A DNA stretch of 34,821 nt, taken from NCBI GenBank assembly GCA_028823415.1, contig JAPKBL010000053.1, positions 1 to 34,821 of the forward strand, written 5' to 3'. The position numbers were made by a program, and so were the translations under genes. The first letter of the stretch is position 1, and each line of letters starts with the position of its first letter. The stretch comes from Mariniblastus sp. GTDB taxonomy: Bacteria; Planctomycetota; Planctomycetia; Pirellulales; Pirellulaceae. The notes under the pieces are model-generated. The model saw only the letters and a list, made by a program, of their open reading frames with translations, did no database searches and was not told the origin of the DNA. Shown piece by piece: positions 8,647 to 16,676 of the stretch.

Positions 8647-8699
8647 GGATTGCCATTAACGGAACTGATTAAGAATTTGCCTACGTCCTATGATAGCGG

Positions 8700-8867
8700 T
8701 TAAGCCAATCGATCTGCAGCAAGGGCGAGTTGTTTCAGGCAATGGAGTGCGTTGGCAAGTTCCCATTCTCCCTGGCCAGTCGAAAACGCTGGGCAGAGAA
8801 GCATCGGTTTTGGGTAATCAACCGCTAGTAATCCGAGTTTGCTGTCGGTGGAGGTTAAAACTTCTTG
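8700..8867 (-). other. Displaced 3' coding segment of the secreted helical protein (apparent frameshift)
   Basis: Just after the T6 run (A6 on the + strand at 8868-8873), a different frame on the - strand stays open for 55 codons to a TAA at 8700-8702. It reads like real protein, with LGLLAVDYPKP and the amphipathic WELANALHCLKQLALAADRLA. A single extra T in the homopolymer would join it to the upstream reading frame, giving about 645 residues and leaving a 53-bp gap to the dehydratase gene. It could be a sequencing error, a true mutation or a slippage site. Confidence 0.6.
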
Positions 8868-10636
8868 AAAAAATATCGATGCTGGACCCAGGTTGGATTC
8901 AAATTGACGCGAATCAACATGTTTCCAAGTTCTCCGTTGGTGGTGGGAAGTTGGTCGATTGGAACAATGGCGTTCATCGCAGCGGGCAGTTTTGCGAACC
9001 GATTTCCAAAAGCCTCAATTTTAACGGTCGATGCACTGCCACCGACCGCCGAGTATTTTCCTTGTTTTGCCGTTGCGATCGCTTGGGTAGCGGCCAGTGA
9101 TAAGGGCGGCGATTGTGAGGTGACGAGCAAATCTTTTTCAAGTGAAAGTATTTCCGAATCGATATCAAAAACGGTTGGCATGGCAGTCCATGCGTGGTCG
9201 CTGAACTGTGAGTAACCGTTTGTCGCTTTGACGGTTGTGACGTTTTCGGCGTAAAACTCGCGGCCTGCAATCGCCTGTTCCAGTCCTGGCGAGATGACGT
9301 CGAGTCCTTCTGTAAGGTTGGGTATGAATGTCATCTTCTTTAGTGCTCCCGGTGATTGAGCCTGTGAAATCATTTTCTGGTTTTTTGCCGCGGCCTCAGC
9401 AGAACGCTGACGCCACATTAATAGGTCAGCGGTAGCACTTTTGTATCGGCTAATTGAGGTTCCCAATTCGTCCTCGCGATCTTCAAAAACACTAAGTTCT
9501 TTTTGGCAAGCATCGAGAAATTGAGTCGAAGTTGAGTCGACTAAGTCGGCTAATGTAGTCAGGTACATCAGGTAGATTTTTTTAGCGGATTGAATATTCT
9601 GCGAGCGTTTTCCATCAAGCCGTATTAGCTTGGGAAGCATTTCGATCATCTTGCTCTCTAAGCGTTCCGACGCAGTCATCCAGTCATCGGTCTTTAATTG
9701 GGTGCCGATACAATCTGCGGGTGTCGTTTTCAACGTTAAAGGGGCCCCAAGATTCGAAATCGTCATGCAGTGAATTAATTTTGCATGAGCTGTTTGCCAA
9801 CGCAATAAAAATTCTCTCATCGTCTCGGGGCCATTGAGCGAGGTTCCATCAATATCCGTTGTGCCTGTTCGCTGAATATCTTCCGTGGATTTCTGGATTT
9901 GGGAGAGTAATTTGTCGATCTCGGGATTGCCGAGTTTGAGCGCGGCGGACAAATCTGCGGTGGCCGCGATCGTACGTTCCTCCGTCATCAATTGAATGAC
10001 TTGTCGGTGAGCCGAACTAATTTGATCCAAAACCTGCCTCGTTGAATTTGGGTTCAACCACATCAGAAACGTATCAACGTCCATGATGACTTTCTCAAAT
10101 TCTCTTTCGGCAATTTCAGGTTTTCCTTTTTCAATCCACTGTTTGACTTTTTCGATCGATTTGAGGCGTTTTGCGCTGCTACTGATTTTGTATTTTTCAG
10201 CTTTGACGGTGTAAGCCATGCCTGGTTTCGTATTTTTTGCCGAGGAGATTGTGTCTCGAACAAATTGCAAAGCCGACTCCCCTTTGAGCGAATAATCTAC
10301 CGAATTTGGTTCGCGCAACGTGCGCAATCGATGGCTGTACCGCACGATCTGATTTGCCAAAGCTGCATTTTTTCCAAGTTTTTTCATGTCAATGCGGTCA
10401 GTTTTTCCCGCACGAACCAACTGTTCGATTTTGAGAATCGAGGGGCGAAGCGTTGCGTAGTTCTCGAAACAATCGGCGGTTAACGCCTTGGATTCTTCCG
10501 TAAATCCATTGGCGGGAATGGATGTGTTGTCCGTCTGAGCAATGAGACCTGGCGATTCATAGGTGGAAAACGCAAACAAGCCAAGAAATAAAACGAGGCA
10601 ACGCGTTCGAGAAAAAAGATTAGGAAGACGATTCAT
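8855..10636 (-). CDS. Secreted, mostly helical protein of unknown function, probably 3'-frameshifted
   Basis: 593 residues as read. The N-terminus is a signal peptide: basic MNRLPNLFSRTR, hydrophobic LVLFLGLFAF, with cleavage near residue 34. The mature part is largely alpha-helical, with long polar helices and no recognised catalytic motif or membrane segment, so it should be periplasmic or exported. The reading frame ends abruptly at ...YFFKKF after a run of six T, while a protein-like continuation exists in another frame down to 8700. It lies between a lipoprotein gene (53-bp gap) and the xylonate dehydratase, in the same orientation, so it probably belongs to the sugar-acid operon. A surface or periplasmic role in substrate capture is possible but unproven. 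Confidence 0.65.
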   Translation of the reverse strand: MNRLPNLFSRTRCLVLFLGLFAFSTYESPGLIAQTDNTSIPANGFTEESKALTADCFENYATLRPSILKIEQLVRAGKTDRIDMKKLGKNAALANQIVRYSHRLRTLREPNSVDYSLKGESALQFVRDTISSAKNTKPGMAYTVKAEKYKISSSAKRLKSIEKVKQWIEKGKPEIAEREFEKVIMDVDTFLMWLNPNSTRQVLDQISSAHRQVIQLMTEERTIAATADLSAALKLGNPEIDKLLSQIQKSTEDIQRTGTTDIDGTSLNGPETMREFLLRWQTAHAKLIHCMTISNLGAPLTLKTTPADCIGTQLKTDDWMTASERLESKMIEMLPKLIRLDGKRSQNIQSAKKIYLMYLTTLADLVDSTSTQFLDACQKELSVFEDREDELGTSISRYKSATADLLMWRQRSAEAAAKNQKMISQAQSPGALKKMTFIPNLTEGLDVISPGLEQAIAGREFYAENVTTVKATNGYSQFSDHAWTAMPTVFDIDSEILSLEKDLLVTSQSPPLSLAATQAIATAKQGKYSAVGGSASTVKIEAFGNRFAKLPAAMNAIVPIDQLPTTNGELGNMLIRVNLNPTWVQHRYFFKKF

Positions 10637-10689
10637 GGAAGCTCCTCAAGGCAGACACACTAGGAAATGTTCATTTCATGGACGGAACG

Positions 10690-11370
10690 CTAATCGAGAA
10701 TCACGCACTCAAAAACACCGGAAGCGTCGAGGGTTGCCTCGGTTTGCTGATTAGCAACTGCAGATGGGGGGAATGTTGCCATCAAAGTTTCCCCTTGTTT
10801 TTTGAACGTTAACAAAATCAATTCGTCCGGATGGTTGACCCACACGTGACTCCCGGGCTGTTGCTGTGCAAAAAAACGACAGGCAACCGATTGCCCATTG
10901 AGATCTCCGGAAGCTAGTTCGGCGGTTCCCTGTAAAAGAAATGCGGGGAAAACGGTGGCTTCACCGGCGTCGGGATAGCTTCTTACTTGGATGATCGACA
11001 GATCGTTATCGATGGCCACGACACTTACATAACTGGCAGGAAAAGTCGTTTTCTTGTCGAGTTGGATTTCCGCAGATCCGTTGAGTTGAATCAGGTTGCC
11101 CGCGGCTTGTGTTATTTCAGAAGTCTTGTTTGTAATCTCAGCGGTTGTCTTTTTGATGGAAGTCGCTGCGTCATTGGCACCCGTCTTGGCTTTTTCCAGT
11201 AAGTCACTGGATTTGTCAGAAAGTTCGGATGCGGATTCCTTGGCCTTGCTGACCATCTCATCCATCTCTTTTTTGCTGCATCCGCAGCAGGCAAAATTGA
11301 TGACAAGCAATACCAACAGGACGGGGACGTGGAATCGCGATAGCGTCTGGGTTGGTGGGGAGTTTCTCAT
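10690..11370 (-). CDS. Small lipoprotein-like protein with a helical stalk
   Basis: From the ATG at 11370 the protein has 226 residues. The N-terminus is hydrophobic (VPVLLVLLVINFA) and runs into CCGCSKK, a lipobox-like cluster with cysteines at 28, 29 and 31, so it is probably lipid-anchored. A Lys/Ser/Ala-rich helical stretch follows (about 35-95, of the kind seen in late-embryogenesis or apolipoprotein-like repeats), then a beta-rich C-terminal domain of about 115 residues. The frame stays open upstream to a TTG at 11493, overlapping the preceding gene, and an ATG at 11472 is also possible. I prefer 11370 because it puts the export signal at the N-terminus. It is downstream of the FAH-fold gene in the same direction. 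Function unknown. Confidence 0.6.
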   Translation of the reverse strand: MRNSPPTQTLSRFHVPVLLVLLVINFACCGCSKKEMDEMVSKAKESASELSDKSSDLLEKAKTGANDAATSIKKTTAEITNKTSEITQAAGNLIQLNGSAEIQLDKKTTFPASYVSVVAIDNDLSIIQVRSYPDAGEATVFPAFLLQGTAELASGDLNGQSVACRFFAQQQPGSHVWVNHPDELILLTFKKQGETLMATFPPSAVANQQTEATLDASGVFECVILD

Positions 11371-11485
11371 CGCGATTGCCGGGGAAAGGGAAGTTGTTAA
11401 GAGGAGAGGCAGGAATCTGATTTTACCGAAATGTTGTTGACGATCAAATTGATTCCGGCGTTTTGCGAGCATGCACCGCGCTAAA

Positions 11486-12328
11486 TTATTCAACTTCGTT
11501 CTCTAAAACCCCTAAACCTGCGATCTGAATTTGGATGTGATCGCCCGATTGAAGCGTAAATCCGGCGTCAGGAACGATGCCGGTTCCCGTCATTAGGTAG
11601 GCCCCACACGGGAATTCGTTTTCTCTGAATAGATATTCTGCTAACTCGTCAAAACTTCTTTTTAATTGCGAAACGGAAGTGTCACCTTGAAATTCAACTT
11701 TCGATTGGCGCGTGATGGTAATGGAGATTTTTGTCTCAGGTGTCAGGGTATTCCCCACAACCAGGCAGGGGCCAATAGCGCAGGAGCCTCGATAAATTTT
11801 GGCTTGCGGAAGGTAAAGCGGGTTTTCGCCTTCGATCGACCGTGAGCTCATGTCGTTGCCAATTGTGTAGCCAAAAATGTGTCCTTCGGAATTGATGGCC
11901 AATGTCAGCTCCGGCTCTGGAACATTCCACGCTGAATCTTGACGAATGCGGACGGGTGCGAGATGCCCCCGAGCTCGGAGGCCAGTTGATTTGAAAAAGA
12001 GCTCAGGTCGCTGGGCATCGTAGACCAGGTCATAAAAGTGGTCCCCGCCTGATTGTTCACTTTCTTCCATTCGGGCCGATCTGCTGCGCATGTAGGTTAC
12101 TCCCGCAGCCCAGATTTCTTGGTTTTCAATGGGGGGCAGCCATGGATTCTCTCCGCTGACAACGCTCGGCTGGAGAGACTCAAAGACAGCAGAATCCAAG
12201 AAATGCTTAAGAAAGGCGACGGGGTCGGTTGATTGAAAGAGCGCGTCTAAAGAAAACCCTTGGACGCGAATTGTCCGATTTAAATTTTGCAGAACATAGT
12301 CGTCGTGGTCGCGATAGATCTTTATCAT
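11486..12328 (-). CDS. Fumarylacetoacetate-hydrolase-family enzyme, possible 2-keto-3-deoxy-pentonate dehydratase
   Basis: A 280-residue FAH-fold metalloenzyme. The C-terminal catalytic domain shows metal ligands E138 and E140 in VPEPEL and D159 in GNDMSSRS, followed by the family's [12 protein letters not shown] block (176-187). The segment [16 protein letters not shown] (99-114) is of the type seen in FAH members that act on 2-keto-3-deoxy sugar acids. It is the first gene of the - strand run that ends with the xylonate dehydratase, and is divergent from a GntP permease. Family knowledge: in Weimberg-type pathways an FAH-fold dehydratase (XylX/KdaD) converts 2-keto-3-deoxy-pentonate to alpha-ketoglutarate semialdehyde. 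That assignment fits the context but is inferred; simple acylpyruvate hydrolysis is the main alternative. Start ATG at 12328. Confidence 0.82.
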   Translation of the reverse strand: MIKIYRDHDDYVLQNLNRTIRVQGFSLDALFQSTDPVAFLKHFLDSAVFESLQPSVVSGENPWLPPIENQEIWAAGVTYMRSRSARMEESEQSGGDHFYDLVYDAQRPELFFKSTGLRARGHLAPVRIRQDSAWNVPEPELTLAINSEGHIFGYTIGNDMSSRSIEGENPLYLPQAKIYRGSCAIGPCLVVGNTLTPETKISITITRQSKVEFQGDTSVSQLKRSFDELAEYLFRENEFPCGAYLMTGTGIVPDAGFTLQSGDHIQIQIAGLGVLENEVE

Positions 12329-12342
12329 AGTGAGAGTAATTT

Positions 12343-12352
12343 AAGTTAACTT
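12343..12352. promoter_or_regulatory. 10-bp palindrome in the FAH/GntP divergent promoter region
   Basis: AAGTTAACTT is a perfect palindrome lying in the 61-bp gap between the divergent starts at 12328 and 12390. It may be part of a shared operator. A palindrome this short and A/T-rich can occur by chance. Confidence 0.3.
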
Positions 12353-12389
12353 GTCTCATGAACCAACCCGCCCCTTAGCTGAGATCCTC

Positions 12390-13916
12390 ATGTCAGAGCC
12401 CAATATCCAGTCCGATCTGTTTTTTTTACTGGGACAGCAAGGTCGTTCTTTAGGAAATGCCGGAGTCGAAAATTCGCTCTCGCTTACATATTTATTGTGT
12501 TTGTTGGTCGGCTCAGTTGTGTTGCTGTTGTTTTTGATTTTGAAATTGCGGGTGCAGGCGTTTTTGGCACTGATTCTGGCAAGCCTGTTTGTCGCCGTTG
12601 GATCATCTCAGGAATTAACCGGAGGATCCGGGGAATTAGAGCTCGCAAAAATTGGAGCTGAAATACAAAACGGAATGGGGTCCAGTCTTGGATTCATTGC
12701 GACGATTATCGGGTTGGGTGCAATCTTTGGTTCGCTGCTTGAACATTCTGGTGGCGCCCAAAGTCTGGCCAAATCGTTATTGAAATTATTTGGAGAGAAG
12801 CGGGCCTCCTGGGCCATGGTCTTAACGGGGTTCATTATTTCGATTCCAGTTTTCCTGGATGTTGCTTTAGTGATTTTAACGCCAATTCTGTACGCGCTCT
12901 CTAAGAAAACTGGTAAATCCGTGCTCGCGTTTGGCCTGCCTTTGTTGGCGGGGCTGATGGTGACCCATGCGTTTGTGCCTCCGACTCCGGGACCGGTGTG
13001 GGTGGCCTATGAGTTAGGAGTTGGACTGGGCTGGGTGATTTTGTTCGGCTGTATTGTCGGTTTACCGACAGCGATCGTTTGCGGTGTTTGGCTTCCCCGG
13101 CGAATGGCTGAAAAGTTATACATCGCTCCGCCTGCTGATTTTGATGAAGGCCCGGTCGATGAGGATGATAATTTGCCGAGCTTTTTGTCGGTGCTGGTCA
13201 TGATCGGGTTTCCGATCTTGTTGATTCTGATCGGCACAATCGTCAAAGAGTATCTCGTTTATGACATTGATACGGGACTGAGCCGCGGCGAGTATGCTGC
13301 CGCTGTTTCCAATGCGGTGGCTGAAGCGTCGTTCGGGATGAAAGTGCTTTATTTTCTCGGACACCCAATCATTGCCCTCCTGATTGCGACCGTGATGGCA
13401 TTGGTTTTTTTCGGTTATCTCCGTGGTTATGACAAAAACGAATTGATGGAAGTGACGACGAAGGCGTTGGGACCGGCGGGGATTATTATTCTGATCACGG
13501 GCGCCGGTGGAGTTTTTAAAGGCGTGATGGGAGCCAGTGGCGTCAGCGATGCGCTGCGAGAAGTTTGTCAGGGGTGGGGGATTCCGGTCTTATTGCTGGC
13601 CTATTTGTTTGCGTTGTTTGTACGCGTCGCACAAGGGTCAGCGACCGTTGCAATGGTGACCGCAGCGGGGCTAATGACATCCATGGTGGAAGGACTGTCC
13701 CAGGCTCAATTAGCTTTAATTGTAGTTGCGATAGCTGCAGGTGCATCGGCAGTTTCCCATGTGAACGACAGTGGGTTTTGGCTTGTCAGTCGCTACATGA
13801 TGATGACTGAAAAGCAGACGTTTCAGACCTGGACCGTGATATCGACTGTCGTTTCTGTGGTCGGGTTTCTCCTGGCAGCACTGCTGTGGGTGTTGCTGCC
13901 GTTTTTATCGCTCTAA
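12390..13916 (+). CDS. GntP-family sugar-acid:H+ symporter
   Basis: A polytopic inner-membrane permease of the gluconate transporter family, 508 residues from the ATG at 12390 (the family is usually 440-450, with extra length at the N-terminus and in a central acidic loop). The characteristic sequences are the first helices around LKLRVQAFLALILASLFV, the GSSLGFIATIIGLGAIFGSLLEHSGGA block, ISIPVFLDVALVILTPI, and THAFVPPTPGP. A cytoplasmic or periplasmic loop rich in Asp/Glu (DFDEGPVDEDDN) sits mid-protein. An in-frame TTG at 12351 would add 13 residues but has no better ribosome site. It is divergent from the FAH-fold/xylonate-dehydratase run, which suggests import of xylonate, arabinonate or gluconate. 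Confidence 0.9.
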   Translation: MSEPNIQSDLFFLLGQQGRSLGNAGVENSLSLTYLLCLLVGSVVLLLFLILKLRVQAFLALILASLFVAVGSSQELTGGSGELELAKIGAEIQNGMGSSLGFIATIIGLGAIFGSLLEHSGGAQSLAKSLLKLFGEKRASWAMVLTGFIISIPVFLDVALVILTPILYALSKKTGKSVLAFGLPLLAGLMVTHAFVPPTPGPVWVAYELGVGLGWVILFGCIVGLPTAIVCGVWLPRRMAEKLYIAPPADFDEGPVDEDDNLPSFLSVLVMIGFPILLILIGTIVKEYLVYDIDTGLSRGEYAAAVSNAVAEASFGMKVLYFLGHPIIALLIATVMALVFFGYLRGYDKNELMEVTTKALGPAGIIILITGAGGVFKGVMGASGVSDALREVCQGWGIPVLLLAYLFALFVRVAQGSATVAMVTAAGLMTSMVEGLSQAQLALIVVAIAAGASAVSHVNDSGFWLVSRYMMMTEKQTFQTWTVISTVVSVVGFLLAALLWVLLPFLSL

Positions 13917-13962
13917 GCGATGGCGTTCTCCAGCTTCGAAAAACGTTGACTACATGGCATGC

Positions 13963-14025
13963 AAAGCGTTTGACCACGAAAGCGTTTGACCACGAAAGCG
14001 TTTGACCACGAACGTGTTAATCACG
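13963..14025. repeat. 16-bp tandem repeat, three perfect copies plus a decayed copy
   Basis: AAAGCGTTTGACCACG is repeated exactly at 13963-13978, 13979-13994 and 13995-14010. A diverged 15-bp copy (AACGTGTTAATCACG) follows, and a further partial one overlaps the 3' end of the DUF393 gene, where it supplies the last codons and the stop. A weaker related segment lies just upstream near 13940. Confidence 0.95.
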
Positions 14026-14505
14026 AACGTGTAAATCGCATGTGCCCTGTTCATCGCAATGTCCTTTGCGCTTACCAGCGATTTTGTAGCGGCGTTTTGC
14101 GATTTGCTGGTAGACCCATTGTTGGATACCCCCTGTTAAAGGCAGGTGGAAAAGGGGGGCGAGGATCCACAGTTTTGGCAACCGCAAGGTCAGGTATTTG
14201 ATCGCGACTGCACCTCCGAGTCGGCGATCCGAATAGTCTCCGTTGCGATTAGGGATGAGGAAAATTTGTTCCATCAGTTGCTGATGGGTTAGGTCTGAGA
14301 AACGGTGAGTCACGAATGGATCGTGAAGGGAGATAAACGCCAAGCGGTTCTTGCCATCCAAGCGATAGAGATTCTTAACTTGGGCCGAGCAAAAATTACA
14401 ACTTCCGTCGTAGATGACCAAATCGGATTTTGGGAAGGCCGTATGAGAAGGCAGGCCTTTTTCAGGGGCGCCCAGATCCTTGTCGATAACCTTTTTTTGA
14501 TTCAT
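14017..14505 (-). CDS. DUF393 / DCC1-like thiol-disulfide oxidoreductase family protein
   Basis: A 162-residue thioredoxin-like protein. The family signature VIYDGSCNFCS is at 30-40, with the DGxCxxC pair C36 and C39. Then follow FISLHDP and the DRRLGGAVAIKYL segment typical of DUF393. A WILAPLFHLPLTGG stretch and the basic C-terminal tail with the AKRRYKI motif are also as in the family. It is thought to act in thiol-disulfide exchange, with substrate unknown. Start ATG at 14505. The gene stands alone between the GntP permease (convergent) and a divergent coiled-coil membrane protein. Its last codons lie within the decayed end of a 16-bp tandem repeat. Confidence 0.85.
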   Translation of the reverse strand: MNQKKVIDKDLGAPEKGLPSHTAFPKSDLVIYDGSCNFCSAQVKNLYRLDGKNRLAFISLHDPFVTHRFSDLTHQQLMEQIFLIPNRNGDYSDRRLGGAVAIKYLTLRLPKLWILAPLFHLPLTGGIQQWVYQQIAKRRYKIAGKRKGHCDEQGTCDLHVRD

Positions 14506-14842
14506 GTTTTAAACCTGAAAGCTAACGATAAGCACAATTGCTGGCATGAAACCCAAGATGTCGATCGAAATTGGAGGGGAGTGACTATTGAACACCCCTA
14601 ATTTTTACCGACATAAAAGTCGGGGGCTAACCTAAAAATGTAAATATATGTTGCTTTTTTCGGTTAGTTCGCGGGAATGGCAATAGCCTTGTCTTGAAAA
14701 GGGCTCATATAATGAAACTTAGGTGCCCATCCATAGGGTAAATTGCGTAGCGGGGCGTGTAGGCGTTGGAAATTGAAGTCGGCCTCGATTTTGGGGTCGC
14801 AGGTTATTGTGTGTTCTGGGTAGTCGCTTCAAGGAGTCCATT
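14506..14842. promoter_or_regulatory. 337-bp divergent intergenic region
   Basis: No gene is visible. A TATAAT lies at 14708-14713 on the + strand, about 130 bp before the downstream start, but with no good -35 at standard spacing. A small hairpin (CCGAC 14608-14612 with GTCGG 14619-14623) has no T-tract. CTAACC and GGTTAG flank an A/T-rich stretch from about 14627 to 14667. Confidence 0.35.
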
Positions 14843-16537
14843 GTGAATAAAATCATTCAAAAAGTAGCACAGGCGCGTCGTCGCCTTGTGATTGGCTATT
14901 TTTTTAACGTCCTTTCTTGGTCGGTGTTTTCCTGTCTCCTGTTAGCTGCGATCGGTTTGGCGATCCCCAAGATATGGCATTTGAGCTTCCTCCAATCGGA
15001 GGCGGAATATCAAAATTGGGTTTATTCATGGATTGCCGGCGGCGCCCTTCTGGGGGTTCTGATTCCGCTGATCGTGACCTGGCAGAAGACGGCGTCTCAG
15101 TTAAGCGCGGCAATCGAAGTTGATCGGCGATTTGGATTAAAAGAACGCTTATCGAGTGCGCTCACACTTGACTCAGAAATTGCGGAAACGAGCGTTGGGC
15201 AGGCTTTGTTAAACGATGCTGCCGACCAAGCGGAAATTATAGATGTGCGTGATGAATTTCGTTACCAACCTACGGCTCGTGCTTTCCTGCCATTGATTCC
15301 CGTTTTACTTTTGTTTGGAATCATGATGATCCCAAACGCGGAGAAGAAAGCCGGCGCCTCGGAGCCCGACCGTGTTGATTCGAAGCAAGTCGAACTGGCG
15401 ATTAAAGAATTAAAAAAACAGATTGAGGAAAAGCGAAAAGAACGAATCACCAAGGGTTTGAAGGACGCAGATGGCAACGTCAAGGCGCTCGAGAAAAAAT
15501 TTGACAAATTAATCGATGAAAAAACCTCTGATAAAAAAGATGTGTTGATCAAGTTAAACGACATCAAAAAGCAAATCGCTGAACGGCAAAAAGAACTTGG
15601 AAGTAGCAAAGAGCTCAAAGAAAGTCTCAATAAACTAAAAGATGCCGGTGAGGGCCCCGCCAAGGAACTTGCCGATGCGATGAGCAAGGGAGACATGGCC
15701 GATGCGAAAAAAGCCGTCAAAGAACTGCTGAACAAACTCAAGGCGGGTGAGCTCAACGAAGTTGAAAAAAAGAAGCTGGTGAAAGATCTCAAAAAGATGG
15801 CAGATGAAATCAAGAAAGCTGCCCAACAGCATGAAGCGGAAAAGCAAAAGTTAGAAGAGCAAATTAAGAAAGCACTCAAAGAGGGAGATGTTGATAAGGC
15901 CGCTCAATTGCAGCAGAAGCTGGAAGAGAAAAAAGCGATGGATCAACAGCAGGAGAAGTTAAAAAAGATGGGTGAGAAACTTGCAGAGTGTGCTGACTGC
16001 ATGAAACCGGGTGACAAAGCGGGGGGGCAGAAGCCCGGTCAGCAAGGCGAGCAGGGAAACCCGCAAGAGCAAGACGCGGCGATGAAACAGGCTGGAGAAG
16101 CGCTCGAAGATCTTGCCAAGCAAATGGAGCAGATGGAAAAAGAAATGGGTGAGATGGAAGCCTTAGAAGATCTTGAGCAAATGGCGGACGACTGCAAGGC
16201 TGGTATTAGTGAAGGCAAAGGGCAGGGAAAAAATGATGGCCCTCCGAAATGGCAGGATTGGGCACAAGGCTCAGGGAAAGGCGCCGGCAAGCGAAGCTTG
16301 GAAGAAGAGGACACCGGGACGTTTAAATCGAAGGTGAAGGGTAAGCTTCAGCAGGGGCAGACGGTCGTCACCGGCACCGCGGACGGCAAAAACTTGGTCG
16401 GTCGCTCTGTCAGCGAAACACGTGACCTAATTCAGGCTTCGTTGAGTAAGGAATCGGATCCTCTCGAAAATCAGAAAATGTCTCGGATTCAGCGAGAGCA
16501 CGCGCAGCAGTACTTCAAGTCCTTGCGTGAGAAATAA
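14843..16537 (+). CDS. Three-helix membrane protein with a long coiled coil (DUF4175-like N-terminus)
   Basis: 564 residues from the GTG at 14843, chosen because AAGGAG at 14831-14836 is ideally spaced; the TTG at 14807 would place that site inside the gene. Two N-terminal membrane helices (about 17-40 and 55-75) are followed by AIEVDRRFGLKERLSSAL and a third helix (LPLIPVLLLFGIMMI). The rest, from about residue 165, is a highly charged Lys/Glu/Gln coiled coil and Gly/Gln-rich low-complexity region with a few cysteines (CADC). The helix, EVD..LKERLSSA, helix pattern recurs in the protein at 31781, so the two are probable paralogues. It probably sits in the inner membrane with its charged tail on one side. 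Function unknown. Confidence 0.75.
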   Translation: MNKIIQKVAQARRRLVIGYFFNVLSWSVFSCLLLAAIGLAIPKIWHLSFLQSEAEYQNWVYSWIAGGALLGVLIPLIVTWQKTASQLSAAIEVDRRFGLKERLSSALTLDSEIAETSVGQALLNDAADQAEIIDVRDEFRYQPTARAFLPLIPVLLLFGIMMIPNAEKKAGASEPDRVDSKQVELAIKELKKQIEEKRKERITKGLKDADGNVKALEKKFDKLIDEKTSDKKDVLIKLNDIKKQIAERQKELGSSKELKESLNKLKDAGEGPAKELADAMSKGDMADAKKAVKELLNKLKAGELNEVEKKKLVKDLKKMADEIKKAAQQHEAEKQKLEEQIKKALKEGDVDKAAQLQQKLEEKKAMDQQQEKLKKMGEKLAECADCMKPGDKAGGQKPGQQGEQGNPQEQDAAMKQAGEALEDLAKQMEQMEKEMGEMEALEDLEQMADDCKAGISEGKGQGKNDGPPKWQDWAQGSGKGAGKRSLEEEDTGTFKSKVKGKLQQGQTVVTGTADGKNLVGRSVSETRDLIQASLSKESDPLENQKMSRIQREHAQQYFKSLREK

Positions 16538-16676
16538 AAATTGATCGGTGGACTGGCATCGTTTACCGAAGTTTTGGTAGGCGACGCGAGGTGATTCGCC
16601 CGAAGAAAGTCGTTTCCAGGCCCTGCCTTGGAGGTTGAGCATTCACATGCCTCATCGGTGAGTTTATGGCAAATTC

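Noticed and set aside
8690..9100. 136-codon + strand open stretch
   Set aside because: It is antisense to the displaced segment and 3' end of the secreted protein, whose - strand reading is far more protein-like.
13963..14010. Possible CRISPR array
   Set aside because: The repeats are directly abutting 16-mers with no spacers, and no cas genes are present.
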